Of a stretch of 64,000 nt of DNA, positions 45,756-53,606 are shown piece after piece. The position numbers and the translations under genes are program-made. The stretch lies in NCBI RefSeq assembly GCF_008831125.1, contig NZ_WBKA01000004.1:124001-188000 (forward strand), given 5' to 3'. The DNA is from Pseudoclavibacter caeni (GTDB taxonomy: Bacteria; Actinomycetota; Actinomycetes; Actinomycetales; Microbacteriaceae). How positions within the stretch are numbered: the first letter of the stretch is position 1; each line of letters opens with the position of its first letter. The notes below the pieces were generated by a model. The model searched no databases. It worked only from the letters and a program-made list of their open reading frames with translations, and was not told where the DNA came from.

Positions 45756-45768
45756 CGAATCATATTCG
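45756..45768. promoter_or_regulatory. Inverted repeat upstream of the acetate symporter operon
   Basis: CGAAT-CAT-ATTCG, perfect 5-bp arms, in a markedly AT-rich patch (45750-45785) upstream of the TAGATT box. Possible operator for carbon-source control; regulator unknown. Confidence 0.3.
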
Positions 45769-45873
45769 CGGATCGTATTCAGCAGGTGCGGACGCTGCCG
45801 CGGCGTGGTGCGGGACGCTGCCTCGTCCGCGCTCACGCCGGGCCGCCCGGACCTGCCGGGCCGCGGGCGGACG

Positions 45874-46914
45874 CTACCGGGGCCGGGTGACGGCGACGGC
45901 GCGCGTCTGCTCGGTGTATGGCTCGTCCACCTCGGGCACGCGCATCAGCCCGTACCGGTTCGCGAGCGCCGCGCCGATCAGGTAGTCGGCCAAACGCGGA
46001 TTCTTCGGCAGCACCGGGCCATGCAGGTAGGTGCCCACCACGTTGGCGACGCGGGCGCCCTCGGTGCCGTCCTGGCCGTTGTTGCCGGCCCCGTGCCCGC
46101 GGCGGACCATCCCGAGTGGCTGCACGCCCTCGCCGAGGAAGCTCTGCCCGGAGTGGTTCTCGAAGCCGATGAGCTCGCCGAACTGGTCGCTGTCGACGAT
46201 CACATTGCCCACGAGCCGGTCGCTCTCGCCGCGGGTGTGCACGTCGAGCACGCCGATGCCGGTCAGCTGCTGGCCGCCGATCGTGTCGAAGCTGCGGCCG
46301 AACAGCTGGTACATGCCGCACACCAGCAGCATCGGCGTGCCGATCTCGACGAGGGCCTGCAGCCAGGCGCGCCGCTCGAGCAGGTCGCGGTACACCTTCG
46401 CCTGGCCGGAGTCCTGCCCGCCGCCGCCGAGGACGATGTCGGCCCGCCGGGGTGCCGGGCCGCCCACCTCAACGTCGTGCACGCGAGGCACGAAGCCCAT
46501 CCACTGCAGGCGGCGCACGATTGTGAGGGTGTTGCCCCAGTCGCCGTAGATGTTCATGTCGCGCGGGTACAGCTGCACGATGTCGATCGGCCGGCCGACG
46601 TCGTCACCGGCATCGGCGCCCTCGGCATCGGCGTCGGGGTCAGCGTCCTCGTCTATGACGACGGTCGCGGCGGCCACGCCGGTGAGGGCGACGACCTCCA
46701 TCCGCTCCTCGGCGCCCTCCGCCTCAGCAGCCGCCTCTGGGGCGGCTGTCTCCGTCGTCTCGTCGGGCTCCGGCTTCCCCGCCGGCCGATCCGACTTCGC
46801 CGCGGGCGCCGGCTTCGCCTCTGCCGCCGGTTTCCTCTCCGGACTCGTCTTCACGGCCGGCTTCGTCTCCGCTGCTGACTCCGTCTCCGCTGCAGGCTTC
46901 TTCTCCATGCTCAT
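45874..46914 (-). CDS. gatD: Lipid II isoglutaminyl synthase, glutaminase subunit GatD, with N-terminal extension
   Basis: A 346-residue CobB/CobQ-like glutamine amidotransferase that feeds ammonia to MurT for amidation of D-Glu in lipid II. IVQLYPRDMNIYGDWGN starts the domain (about residue 110); the nucleophile Cys is in LLVCGMYQLFG and the His in GTYLHGP. Normal GatD is about 240 residues; this one has about 108 extra N-terminal residues rich in Lys/Pro/Ala/Glu then Asp. The start overlaps murT (ATGA); ATG 46908 has a better-spaced GGAG and is an alternative. Confidence 0.92.
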   Translation of the reverse strand: MSMEKKPAAETESAAETKPAVKTSPERKPAAEAKPAPAAKSDRPAGKPEPDETTETAAPEAAAEAEGAEERMEVVALTGVAAATVVIDEDADPDADAEGADAGDDVGRPIDIVQLYPRDMNIYGDWGNTLTIVRRLQWMGFVPRVHDVEVGGPAPRRADIVLGGGGQDSGQAKVYRDLLERRAWLQALVEIGTPMLLVCGMYQLFGRSFDTIGGQQLTGIGVLDVHTRGESDRLVGNVIVDSDQFGELIGFENHSGQSFLGEGVQPLGMVRRGHGAGNNGQDGTEGARVANVVGTYLHGPVLPKNPRLADYLIGAALANRYGLMRVPEVDEPYTEQTRAVAVTRPR

Positions 46915-48212
46915 GCTCCGATCGGCCCGACCTCAGTGTGCCGGCTCATCTCGCGACGCAGCTGCAGCATCGCCGTGTACGTGCAGAAGATGCGGGTGGG
47001 ACGCCCCGCAGAGGCCTCGAGGAACGCGTCCAGCGCCGGGCCGAGCGCCGGCTCGACCCGGGCGACGTCCACCAGGTCGTAGTGCAGCCGCAGCGCCATG
47101 TCCCAGGCGCGCACGCCGCTGGCCATCGTCACGCCGCGGGCGCGCAGGGCGCTGAAGTCGACGTCCCACAACCAGCTCATGTCGCGTCCGTCGGCGTACT
47201 GGTCGTTGATGGCGATCATGACCGCCTCCTCGGGCCCGCCGAGCGAGCGCAGCGAGGAGCGGAAGCCGGCCGGGTTCTTCACCAGCGACAGGCGGACGGG
47301 GCGGCCGTCGACGTCAAAGGTCTCGCCGCGCCCGAACGCCGCCTTGACCTGGCCGAGCGTGGCCATGAGCAGGCCGTCGTCGTGGGCCTTCTCCTCGGGC
47401 AGCGCGGCCCGGGCTCCGGCGAGCGCGGCGGCCGCGTTGAGCGCGTTGTGCACGCCGGCGAGCTGCAGGTCGACGGAGAGACGCAGGCGGTCCATGCGGT
47501 AGACGGCCCGCTCACCGTCGAGGCCGGCGAGCTCGACGTCGGCGGGCGCCGGCGGCACCGCGAGGGCGCTGCCCTCGTGCGGGTCGCGGGTCTCGTGCAG
47601 TCGGTCGTCGTCAGGGAAGAGATCGGCCAGCGCCGGCGCGTAGCCGAAGTAGCGCACCTGGACGTCACCGGAGAGATGGTCGGCGATCGCCCGCACGCGC
47701 GGGTCGTCGCGGTTGAGCACGACCGTGCCGGTCGTCGCCTGAGCGACCTTGAGCAGCATGCCCGCGGTCGTGTCGATCTCGCCGAACCGGTCGAGCTGGT
47801 CGCGCAGCACGTTGAGCAGCACTGACACGCGGGGGCGCACCTGCTCGACGAAGTGCACCGCGTGGGCCTCGTCGAGCTCGAGCACGGCGATGTCGGCGTC
47901 GAGCCAGCCGGACCAGTCGACCTCGTCGAGCAGGGCGGTGACGACGCCGCGGGTGAAGTTCGACCCCGTGGGGTTCGTAAACACCTTCAGCCCCTGCCCG
48001 CGCAGCAGGTCGGCGAGCATCTTCGTGGTGGTCGTCTTGCCGTTCGTGCCGCTGACGACGATGATCCCCTCGGGCAGCCGCCCGAGGGCCTCGGCCATGA
48101 AGTGCGGGTCGAGGCGTTCCACGATGTACCCGGGCAGCGCCGACCCCCCGCCACGCAGCCGCGCGACGGCCTTCGTCAGGCGGCCGATGGCGATGATCAG
48201 GGGGTTGCTCAT
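46911..48212 (-). CDS. murT: Lipid II isoglutaminyl synthase, ligase subunit MurT, without zinc ribbon
   Basis: A 433-residue Mur-ligase-like ATPase with VSGTNGKTTTTKML (ATP site), NPTGSNFTRG, LNVLRDQLDRFGEID and a C-terminal DUF1727 domain (KNPAGFRSSLR, NDQYADGRDMSWLWDVDF). With GatD it amidates lipid II. The central domain in characterised MurT proteins holds a Cys4 zinc ribbon; here the stretch from about residue 175 to 290 contains no cysteine at all, and AVYRMDRLRL stands where the ribbon would end. ATG 48212 is eight bases after TAGAAT (48226-48221), so it is probably leaderless. Confidence 0.92.
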   Translation of the reverse strand: MSNPLIIAIGRLTKAVARLRGGGSALPGYIVERLDPHFMAEALGRLPEGIIVVSGTNGKTTTTKMLADLLRGQGLKVFTNPTGSNFTRGVVTALLDEVDWSGWLDADIAVLELDEAHAVHFVEQVRPRVSVLLNVLRDQLDRFGEIDTTAGMLLKVAQATTGTVVLNRDDPRVRAIADHLSGDVQVRYFGYAPALADLFPDDDRLHETRDPHEGSALAVPPAPADVELAGLDGERAVYRMDRLRLSVDLQLAGVHNALNAAAALAGARAALPEEKAHDDGLLMATLGQVKAAFGRGETFDVDGRPVRLSLVKNPAGFRSSLRSLGGPEEAVMIAINDQYADGRDMSWLWDVDFSALRARGVTMASGVRAWDMALRLHYDLVDVARVEPALGPALDAFLEASAGRPTRIFCTYTAMLQLRREMSRHTEVGPIGA

Positions 48213-48315
48213 GGTCACTCATTCTATGCGGGCGACGCGGCCGGCCGGGGCGGCACGCTGAGCGGCCGCGGCGGTCGGACTCGCCGCCCGGATGGCGGTC
48301 ATGCGGCCACGCCGA

Positions 48316-48798
48316 TCACCACCCGGTGTCGTCGGCGATCTCCTCCAGCGCCCGGGCGAGGCCGAGAGCCGCATCGACCGCCTCCGCGCCCTTGTCCTCC
48401 GCGGCGCCGGGGCCGCCGGCGCGGTCGAGTGCCTGCTGCTCCGTGTCACAGGTGAGCAGGCCGAAACCGACTGGCCGGCCGCTGTCGAGGGCGACTCTGT
48501 TGAGCCCGTCGGTCGCCGCATGGCACACGTAGTCGAAGTGCGGGGTGCCACCGCGGATGACGACGCCCAGGGCGACCACCGCGTCCGCGCCGGCGGCGAG
48601 CGCCGCCTGGGCGGCCACGGCGAGCTCGAAACTGCCGGGCACGCGCACGAGCCGCCACCGGGCCCCGGCCCGGTCGAGGGCCCGCCGCGCCCCGTCGATC
48701 AGCCCGGCCATGACCTGCTCATGCCAGGAGGACGCGACGACGACGACCCGCCGGCCCCGCCCGTCCGCCCGCACCTCGGGCACACCGGCGCCGCTCAT
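48316..48798 (-). CDS. ribH: 6,7-dimethyl-8-ribityllumazine synthase
   Basis: A 160-residue lumazine synthase that joins DHBP with the ribityl-aminopyrimidine. VVVASSWHEQVMAGLIDGA, VPGSFELAVAAQ, ALGVVIRGGTPHFDYV (catalytic His in the family HFDYV context) and GFGLLTCDTEQQALDRAGG are intact. The start overlaps the upstream rib gene (ATGA), giving a two-gene operon under the FMN riboswitch. Confidence 0.95.
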   Translation of the reverse strand: MSGAGVPEVRADGRGRRVVVVASSWHEQVMAGLIDGARRALDRAGARWRLVRVPGSFELAVAAQAALAAGADAVVALGVVIRGGTPHFDYVCHAATDGLNRVALDSGRPVGFGLLTCDTEQQALDRAGGPGAAEDKGAEAVDAALGLARALEEIADDTGW

Positions 48799-50219
48799 GC
48801 GCGCACCTCCTGCCAGTCACCGGTCGCCGCGGGCACGGGGGCGACCACCGCGTCCGCATCGGCTGGCCGCTCGCGCCGCTCGCGCCAGCGGGCGATCTGG
48901 GCGACGGTGAGCACGGGCAGCCCCGCGGCATCGCCCATCCGCACAAGGTCGGGGAACCGCATCATCTCACCGGAGTCGAGCACCATCTCGCCGATCGCGG
49001 CCACCTCGGGCAGGCCCGCGATGCGCATCAGGTCGACGGAGGCCTCGGTGTGGCCGGCCCGCTCGAGCACGCCGCCGGGCCGGGCCCGCAGCGGCACCAC
49101 GTGCCCGGGCCTGGTCAGCCCGTCGGGCGCGGTGGCGGAGTCGGCGAGGACGTTGAGCGTGTGGCAGCGGTCAGCGGCCGAGATGCCGGTGGTCACGCCG
49201 GTCGCCGCGTCGCAGGTGACCGTGTAGGCGGTGCCCTTGGGATCGCGGTTGTCGGCGACCATGGGCGGCAGCGCAAGCCGGTCGGCGATCGCGTCGGGCA
49301 TCGGCGCGCACAGGTACCCGGAGGTGTGCCGGATCATCCAGGCGATCCAGTGCGGGGTGGCGAGCGCGGCAGAGATGATCGCGTCCCCCTCGTTCTCGCG
49401 CCGCTCGTCATCGGCGACGAGCACCGGCAGCCCCTGACGTAGGGCGTCGACGGCTCGGGCGACGGCCCGGTCGTCCTCGGCGTCACGAGGGTCGGCGGGG
49501 ATCGCATCCGTCGTCACCACACCCGCATCGATCGGGGCGGGTGCCGCCGTGGGCAGCCCCGTCCCGGCCGCAGCGAGGCTGGCAGTCGGAGCCACCCGGG
49601 TCGCGTCCGCCGCGCCGACGCCTGCGACGAGCAGCCGACGCAGCTGCCGGGCGAGCACATCGGTCTCGAGATTCACCTCGTCGCCGACCGCGAGCGCGCC
49701 GAGATCGGTGTCGCGCTGGGTCTGCGGGATCAGCGAGACCTCGAACCAGTCGGCTCGGCGGGCGCTGACCGTCAGTGACACCCCGTCGACGGCGATCGAT
49801 CCCTTGGCCACGATGAGCGCGGCGGCCTCGGCGTCGGCGACCTGCAGGCGCAGGATGCGGGCGTCGCCCTCGGTGCGCACGGCGATGAGCCGGGCGGTGG
49901 CGTCGACGTGTCCCTGCACGACGTGGCCGCCGAGGCGCCCGTCGGATCGAGCCGCCCGTTCGAGGTTCACGACATGGTCGGGGGCGAGCCGGCCGAGGGT
50001 GGTGCGGCGCAGAGTCTCGGCCATGACGTCCGCGGTGAACGAGCGATCGTCGTGGGCGACGACCGTGAGGCACACCCCGTCGACGGCCACAGACTCGCCG
50101 ATGGCGAGCTCGGCGGCGAAGGGCACGTCGCCGACGACGATGCGGGCGCCGTCGGAGGCGGTGTGCGGTGCTGGTGTGATGACGAGGCGCCCGCGCGCCT
50201 CGACGAGACCGGTGAACAT
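48795..50219 (-). CDS. Fused riboflavin synthase (RibE) and DHBP synthase (RibB)
   Basis: A 474-residue protein. Residues 1-200 are riboflavin synthase alpha with two lumazine-binding repeats (MFTGLVEARG, SVAVDGVCLTV; then GGHVVQGHVDATA, SIAVDGVSLTV). After a 35-residue Ala/Pro linker, residues 240 to about 445 are 3,4-dihydroxy-2-butanone-4-phosphate synthase (DDERRENEGDAI, RHTSGYLCAPM, TGISAADR, RPGHVVPLRA, GHTEASVDL). The usual partner of the DHBP domain in actinobacteria, GTP cyclohydrolase II, is absent. ATG 50219 has AAGGA upstream; the frame extends further up only through the riboswitch. Confidence 0.92.
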   Translation of the reverse strand: MFTGLVEARGRLVITPAPHTASDGARIVVGDVPFAAELAIGESVAVDGVCLTVVAHDDRSFTADVMAETLRRTTLGRLAPDHVVNLERAARSDGRLGGHVVQGHVDATARLIAVRTEGDARILRLQVADAEAAALIVAKGSIAVDGVSLTVSARRADWFEVSLIPQTQRDTDLGALAVGDEVNLETDVLARQLRRLLVAGVGAADATRVAPTASLAAAGTGLPTAAPAPIDAGVVTTDAIPADPRDAEDDRAVARAVDALRQGLPVLVADDERRENEGDAIISAALATPHWIAWMIRHTSGYLCAPMPDAIADRLALPPMVADNRDPKGTAYTVTCDAATGVTTGISAADRCHTLNVLADSATAPDGLTRPGHVVPLRARPGGVLERAGHTEASVDLMRIAGLPEVAAIGEMVLDSGEMMRFPDLVRMGDAAGLPVLTVAQIARWRERRERPADADAVVAPVPAATGDWQEVRA

Positions 50220-50304
50220 GCGTTCCTTCCCGGCCCACGGAGGACACGCGGCACACGGTCGCCGCCGATCCGCCGGGCTGCGGTCGGACGGCGCCGAGGC
50301 ACCG

Positions 50305-50447
50305 CAAGCGCTGACTCCCATCCAGACTGTGACTGTCGGCGCCGGGATTCCACCGGCTCGGCCGCCGCGCGCGTCACCTCGACGTCGCGCTGCGGTTCGC
50401 GGACTCTGACCGCCGGTTCGGATTTCCACCGACCCCGTGAGCACTTG
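50305..50447 (-). promoter_or_regulatory. FMN riboswitch (RFN element)
   Basis: On the minus strand the leader has the canonical RFN blocks: CTCACGGGGTCGGTG, ATCCGAACCGGCGGTC, AGAGTCCGCGA, GAGCCGGTGGAATCCCGG, CGCCGACAG and AGTCTGGATGGGAG. The closing stem CAAGTGCT pairs with AGCGCTTG. A GATACT -10 box at 50461-50456 starts the transcript just before it. FMN binding should shut down the riboflavin operon downstream. Confidence 0.96.
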
Positions 50448-50604
50448 TGTCTCCCAGTATCGCCGCTCGCGGTCGGCCAGGCAAGACCGGACGCCACCCG
50501 ACGTCACATGACGCGGCGGGCGGGACCCGCCGGGGGCGGCGCATCCCCGGCAGACGCCGCCTCGTCACACCGGCCGGCCGCGACGGCTGTGCAAGGATGG
50601 CGAC

Positions 50605-51447
50605 ATGCCCACTCCTGAGGACTCGCTCTGGCTCGATCGCACCGTCACCGTCGCCGCCGCCCAGTTCGCGCCCGGACTCGACGTGCACGAGAACCTCGCC
50701 GGCATGGCCCGCTTCGTCGAGGTGGCCGCCCGCCGTCGGGCCGCGCTCGTGGTGTTCCCCGAGTACGCCGCCTGCTTCGCCCGCAGGCTCGACGACGAGG
50801 TCGTCGCCCGCGCCGAGCCACTCGACGGCCCGTTCGTGACGGGACTGGCCGAGCTCGCCCGGGCGCATCACGTGCACCTGGTCGCTGGGCTCGCCGAGGC
50901 GGCGCCGGATGTCGCCCCGCGCGTGCACAACACGCTCGTCGCCCTCTCCCCCGACGGTGGCCTCGAGGCCGTCTACCGAAAGGTGCACCTGTTCGACACG
51001 TTCGGCCACCACGAGTCGAAGCGGGTCGCGCCCGGACGGCTCGCCCCGGCCCAGATCTTCGAGGTCTCCGGCATCGCGGTGGGGCTGCAGGCCGGCTACG
51101 ATCTGCGGTTCCCGGAGCTCACCCGAGGCATCATCTCGGCGGGCGCGGAGCTCGTCGCCGTGCCCGCCCAGTGGGCCGAGGGGTCGCTCAAGGAGCTGCA
51201 CTGGCGCACGCTGCTGCAGGCCCGGGCGATCGAGAGCACCGCATACCTGCTCGCGGCGGGCCAGCCGGTGCCGCACGGCATCGGCCGATCGATGGTCGTC
51301 GACCCGATGGGCGTGATCCTCTCGGCCACCGGCGCGGAGCCCGGGCTCGTGGTCGCGGAGATCAGCCTGCAGCGTCTGGCGCAGGTGCGCGCGACGAACC
51401 CGGCCCTGCTCGGCCGGCGCATCCGGGTGGCCACCGACCCGGAGTGA
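50605..51447 (+). CDS. Nitrilase-superfamily protein lacking the catalytic cysteine
   Basis: A 280-residue protein closely similar along its whole length to the amidase at 39210 (same DxLWL start, EPLDGPFVT, PHGIGRSM, DPMGV and RATNPAL segments). Glu (VVFPEYA) and Lys (YRKVHLFD) of the triad are kept, but the nucleophile position reads GLQAGYDLRFPE: GGC glycine where the paralogue has cysteine. It therefore cannot hydrolyse amides by the known mechanism. The frame is undamaged and other residues conserved, so it may have a binding role. ATG 50605 has AAGGA nine bases upstream. It stands beside the encapsulin operon, convergent. Confidence 0.88.
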   Translation: MPTPEDSLWLDRTVTVAAAQFAPGLDVHENLAGMARFVEVAARRRAALVVFPEYAACFARRLDDEVVARAEPLDGPFVTGLAELARAHHVHLVAGLAEAAPDVAPRVHNTLVALSPDGGLEAVYRKVHLFDTFGHHESKRVAPGRLAPAQIFEVSGIAVGLQAGYDLRFPELTRGIISAGAELVAVPAQWAEGSLKELHWRTLLQARAIESTAYLLAAGQPVPHGIGRSMVVDPMGVILSATGAEPGLVVAEISLQRLAQVRATNPALLGRRIRVATDPE

Positions 51448-51497
51448 GCCGCGGGTCAGACGGACGACTGGCGCAGCCCGCCCAGCTCGGCACCCGG

Positions 51498-52295
51498 TCA
51501 GGCGACGAGGGCGACCGCGGCGTCCGGCTGGTGCACGCGCACGGTGAACGACTCCTCGAGGTACAGGGCGATTGTGGTCGCGTCGTGCGCCTGATAGCCG
51601 ATCGACGCATCGCGGCCCAGGTACAGGGCGGCATCGCCGCCGCGGCGGGAGACGACGACGGGGCTCTCCGCGGCCGGGGCCCAGAGGATGTCGCCGCCGT
51701 CGAGCAGGGGCACGAGATTGCCGAGCATCGGGCGGCCGTGGTCGGTCGTCTCGGCGATGCGGGTGTAGAGCTCCTGCGGCAGCACAAGGTCGTAGGGCCC
51801 CTCGACGTTCGCGAGGCGCAGCACGTTGGCGGCCGCGGCGACCGCGTCGTCCATCTGCTCGAGCTCGGGACGCATGCGCACCGGCTCGTGGGTGCTCGCC
51901 TGGGTGAGCCCGACGATGCCGGCCTCGGCCCAGCCGTGCAGGATCGCCCGGTCCTCGAGGTCGACGAGCCGCTCGACGGCCTCATCGACGGCATCCCACG
52001 TCAGATCGAGGGCGCCGCGCTCGACGTCATCGACGTCCTGCCGGGCGACGGTGAACGGCACGCGCACCTGCACGAGCGTCTGCACGCGGAACATCCGGGC
52101 CTCGACGCCGTCGGAGGTGCCTCCGACCTCGAGGTGGCCGAGGTCGACCGAGCCGAGCGCGGGCCCACCCGGAGCAGGCACGTCGATGACGCGGCGGCCG
52201 GCGGCACGCAGCCGGAAGGTGTCACGCGCGCTGGCGTCGATCTGCTCCCAGGCGGCGTCGGAGATCGGCGCGAGCTGTCTGTGGAGGTTGTTCAT
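51498..52295 (-). CDS. Encapsulin shell protein (family 1)
   Basis: A 265-residue HK97-fold protein forming a nanocompartment. Length and landmarks fit type 1 encapsulins (linocin M18 family): NNLHRQLAPISDAAWEQID at the N terminus, which forms the cargo-binding inner surface; RRVIDVPAPGG; GDILWAPA; and the C-terminal YLEESFTVRVHQPDAAV. ATG 52295 has AGGA six bases upstream. It follows the DyP peroxidase gene by 53 bases on the same strand, the known cargo-shell operon. Confidence 0.95.
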   Translation of the reverse strand: MNNLHRQLAPISDAAWEQIDASARDTFRLRAAGRRVIDVPAPGGPALGSVDLGHLEVGGTSDGVEARMFRVQTLVQVRVPFTVARQDVDDVERGALDLTWDAVDEAVERLVDLEDRAILHGWAEAGIVGLTQASTHEPVRMRPELEQMDDAVAAAANVLRLANVEGPYDLVLPQELYTRIAETTDHGRPMLGNLVPLLDGGDILWAPAAESPVVVSRRGGDAALYLGRDASIGYQAHDATTIALYLEESFTVRVHQPDAAVALVA

Positions 52296-52348
52296 GAGTG
52301 GTCCTCTCGGTCGGTGATGGTCTGGGGGGTCGGCGGCGGACGGGTCGG

Positions 52349-53509
52349 TCATGCTGATGCCGATCCGGCCGTCGTGGCGGAGGTGGGCCCGACCGGCTGC
52401 GCGGATGCGGTCGCCCCGGCGCCCGGGCGGTGCTGGGGGCTGCCGCGCAGGGCGCCCACGCCGAGCGATCCCTCGGCCGGTGCGGGGCCTGCCGGAGCGG
52501 CGGCGCGCTTCCACGCGACGTCCGCGGCGGTCTCACCGGCGGCAACCCCGGTCTGCCCCACGGCGGACGCGGGCACCTGGTCGAGCAGGTCGGGGTCGTC
52601 GAGCTCGTCCTGGCTCGGCACGAAGAACAGCGCGCCGGTCTGGGCGGTGGAGAAGTCGAGGATGCGGTCGGTGGTGCCGGCCGGGTCGCCAAGGAACATG
52701 TTGCGCAGCATCCGCTCGGTCGTGGTGACGTCGGCCGCGTAACCGATGAAGTATGTGCCGAACGTGCCGTCGGCGACCGACCCGAACGGCATGTTGTCGC
52801 GCAGGATCTCGTGCTCGGTGCCGTCGGCATCCTCGATGACGTTCAGGGAGACGTGCGAGTTCGGGGCCTTCTGGCCGTCGGGGATCTCGATGTCCGACAG
52901 CTTCGTGCGGCCGATGGCCGCCTCCTGCTGCTCGACGGTGAGCGCCCGCCAGCCGTCGAGGTCGTGCGTGTACCGCTGCACGATCACGTAGCTGGAGGCG
53001 GGATGGTCGCTGTCGTCCCCGGTGAGCGCGACCTCGGCGCGGGCGGGACCGGTCGGGTTCTCGGTGCCGTCGACGAAGCCGAGCATGTTGCGGGCGTCCC
53101 AGTACCGGAACCCGTGCACCTCGTCGATGATGCGGGCCGTGCCGCGCAGCAGCTCGCCCAGCCGCTGGGCGAGCTCGAAGCACATGTCCATGCGCCCGGC
53201 ACGGATGTGGAAGAGCAGGTCACCCGGCGTGGCTGGTGCGCGACGCGGGCCGTCGAGCGGCTGGAACGGATGCAGGTGCTCGGGGCGCGGGGCGGTGAAC
53301 GCGCGATCCCAGAACGCGGCGCCGATGCCGGTCACACAGGTGAGCCCGTCGTCCAGCGACCGCATGCCGACCGCGCGAACGAGACCCGAGACCTCCGCGA
53401 GCGCGTCTCGCGCCGCCTGCTCCCGCCCCGGCTCCACGACGAGCGTCAGGAAGATCGCCGCCGGCGTCACCGGGCCGATCACCGCCTGTGGGATCCGCTG
53501 CACTGTCAT
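52349..53509 (-). CDS. DyP-type peroxidase, encapsulin cargo
   Basis: A 386-residue haem peroxidase. The GFVDGTENP motif (distal Asp), the NSHVSL segment near the proximal His, and RDNMPFGS are present; it oxidises dyes and phenols with H2O2. The encapsulation signal SLGVGALRGS lies at residues 348-357, but a further 30-residue Pro/Ala/Thr-rich tail follows instead of the protein ending there. ATG 53509 has GAGGAGG five bases upstream. It precedes the encapsulin gene. Confidence 0.94.
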   Translation of the reverse strand: MTVQRIPQAVIGPVTPAAIFLTLVVEPGREQAARDALAEVSGLVRAVGMRSLDDGLTCVTGIGAAFWDRAFTAPRPEHLHPFQPLDGPRRAPATPGDLLFHIRAGRMDMCFELAQRLGELLRGTARIIDEVHGFRYWDARNMLGFVDGTENPTGPARAEVALTGDDSDHPASSYVIVQRYTHDLDGWRALTVEQQEAAIGRTKLSDIEIPDGQKAPNSHVSLNVIEDADGTEHEILRDNMPFGSVADGTFGTYFIGYAADVTTTERMLRNMFLGDPAGTTDRILDFSTAQTGALFFVPSQDELDDPDLLDQVPASAVGQTGVAAGETAADVAWKRAAAPAGPAPAEGSLGVGALRGSPQHRPGAGATASAQPVGPTSATTAGSASA

Positions 53510-53606
53510 CGCATCCTCCTCGCAGACCAAGTCTAGGAGACGCCTGTGACAGGAGCGGGCCACGTTCAGTGTCGGGGAGGCGTGCCACCGCACCGTGCCG
53601 CCGGCG

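Noticed and set aside
49100-50507. Longer N terminus for the rib fusion gene, up to 50507
   Set aside because: The extra sequence is exactly the FMN riboswitch; MFTGLVEARG at 50219 is the canonical riboflavin synthase start.
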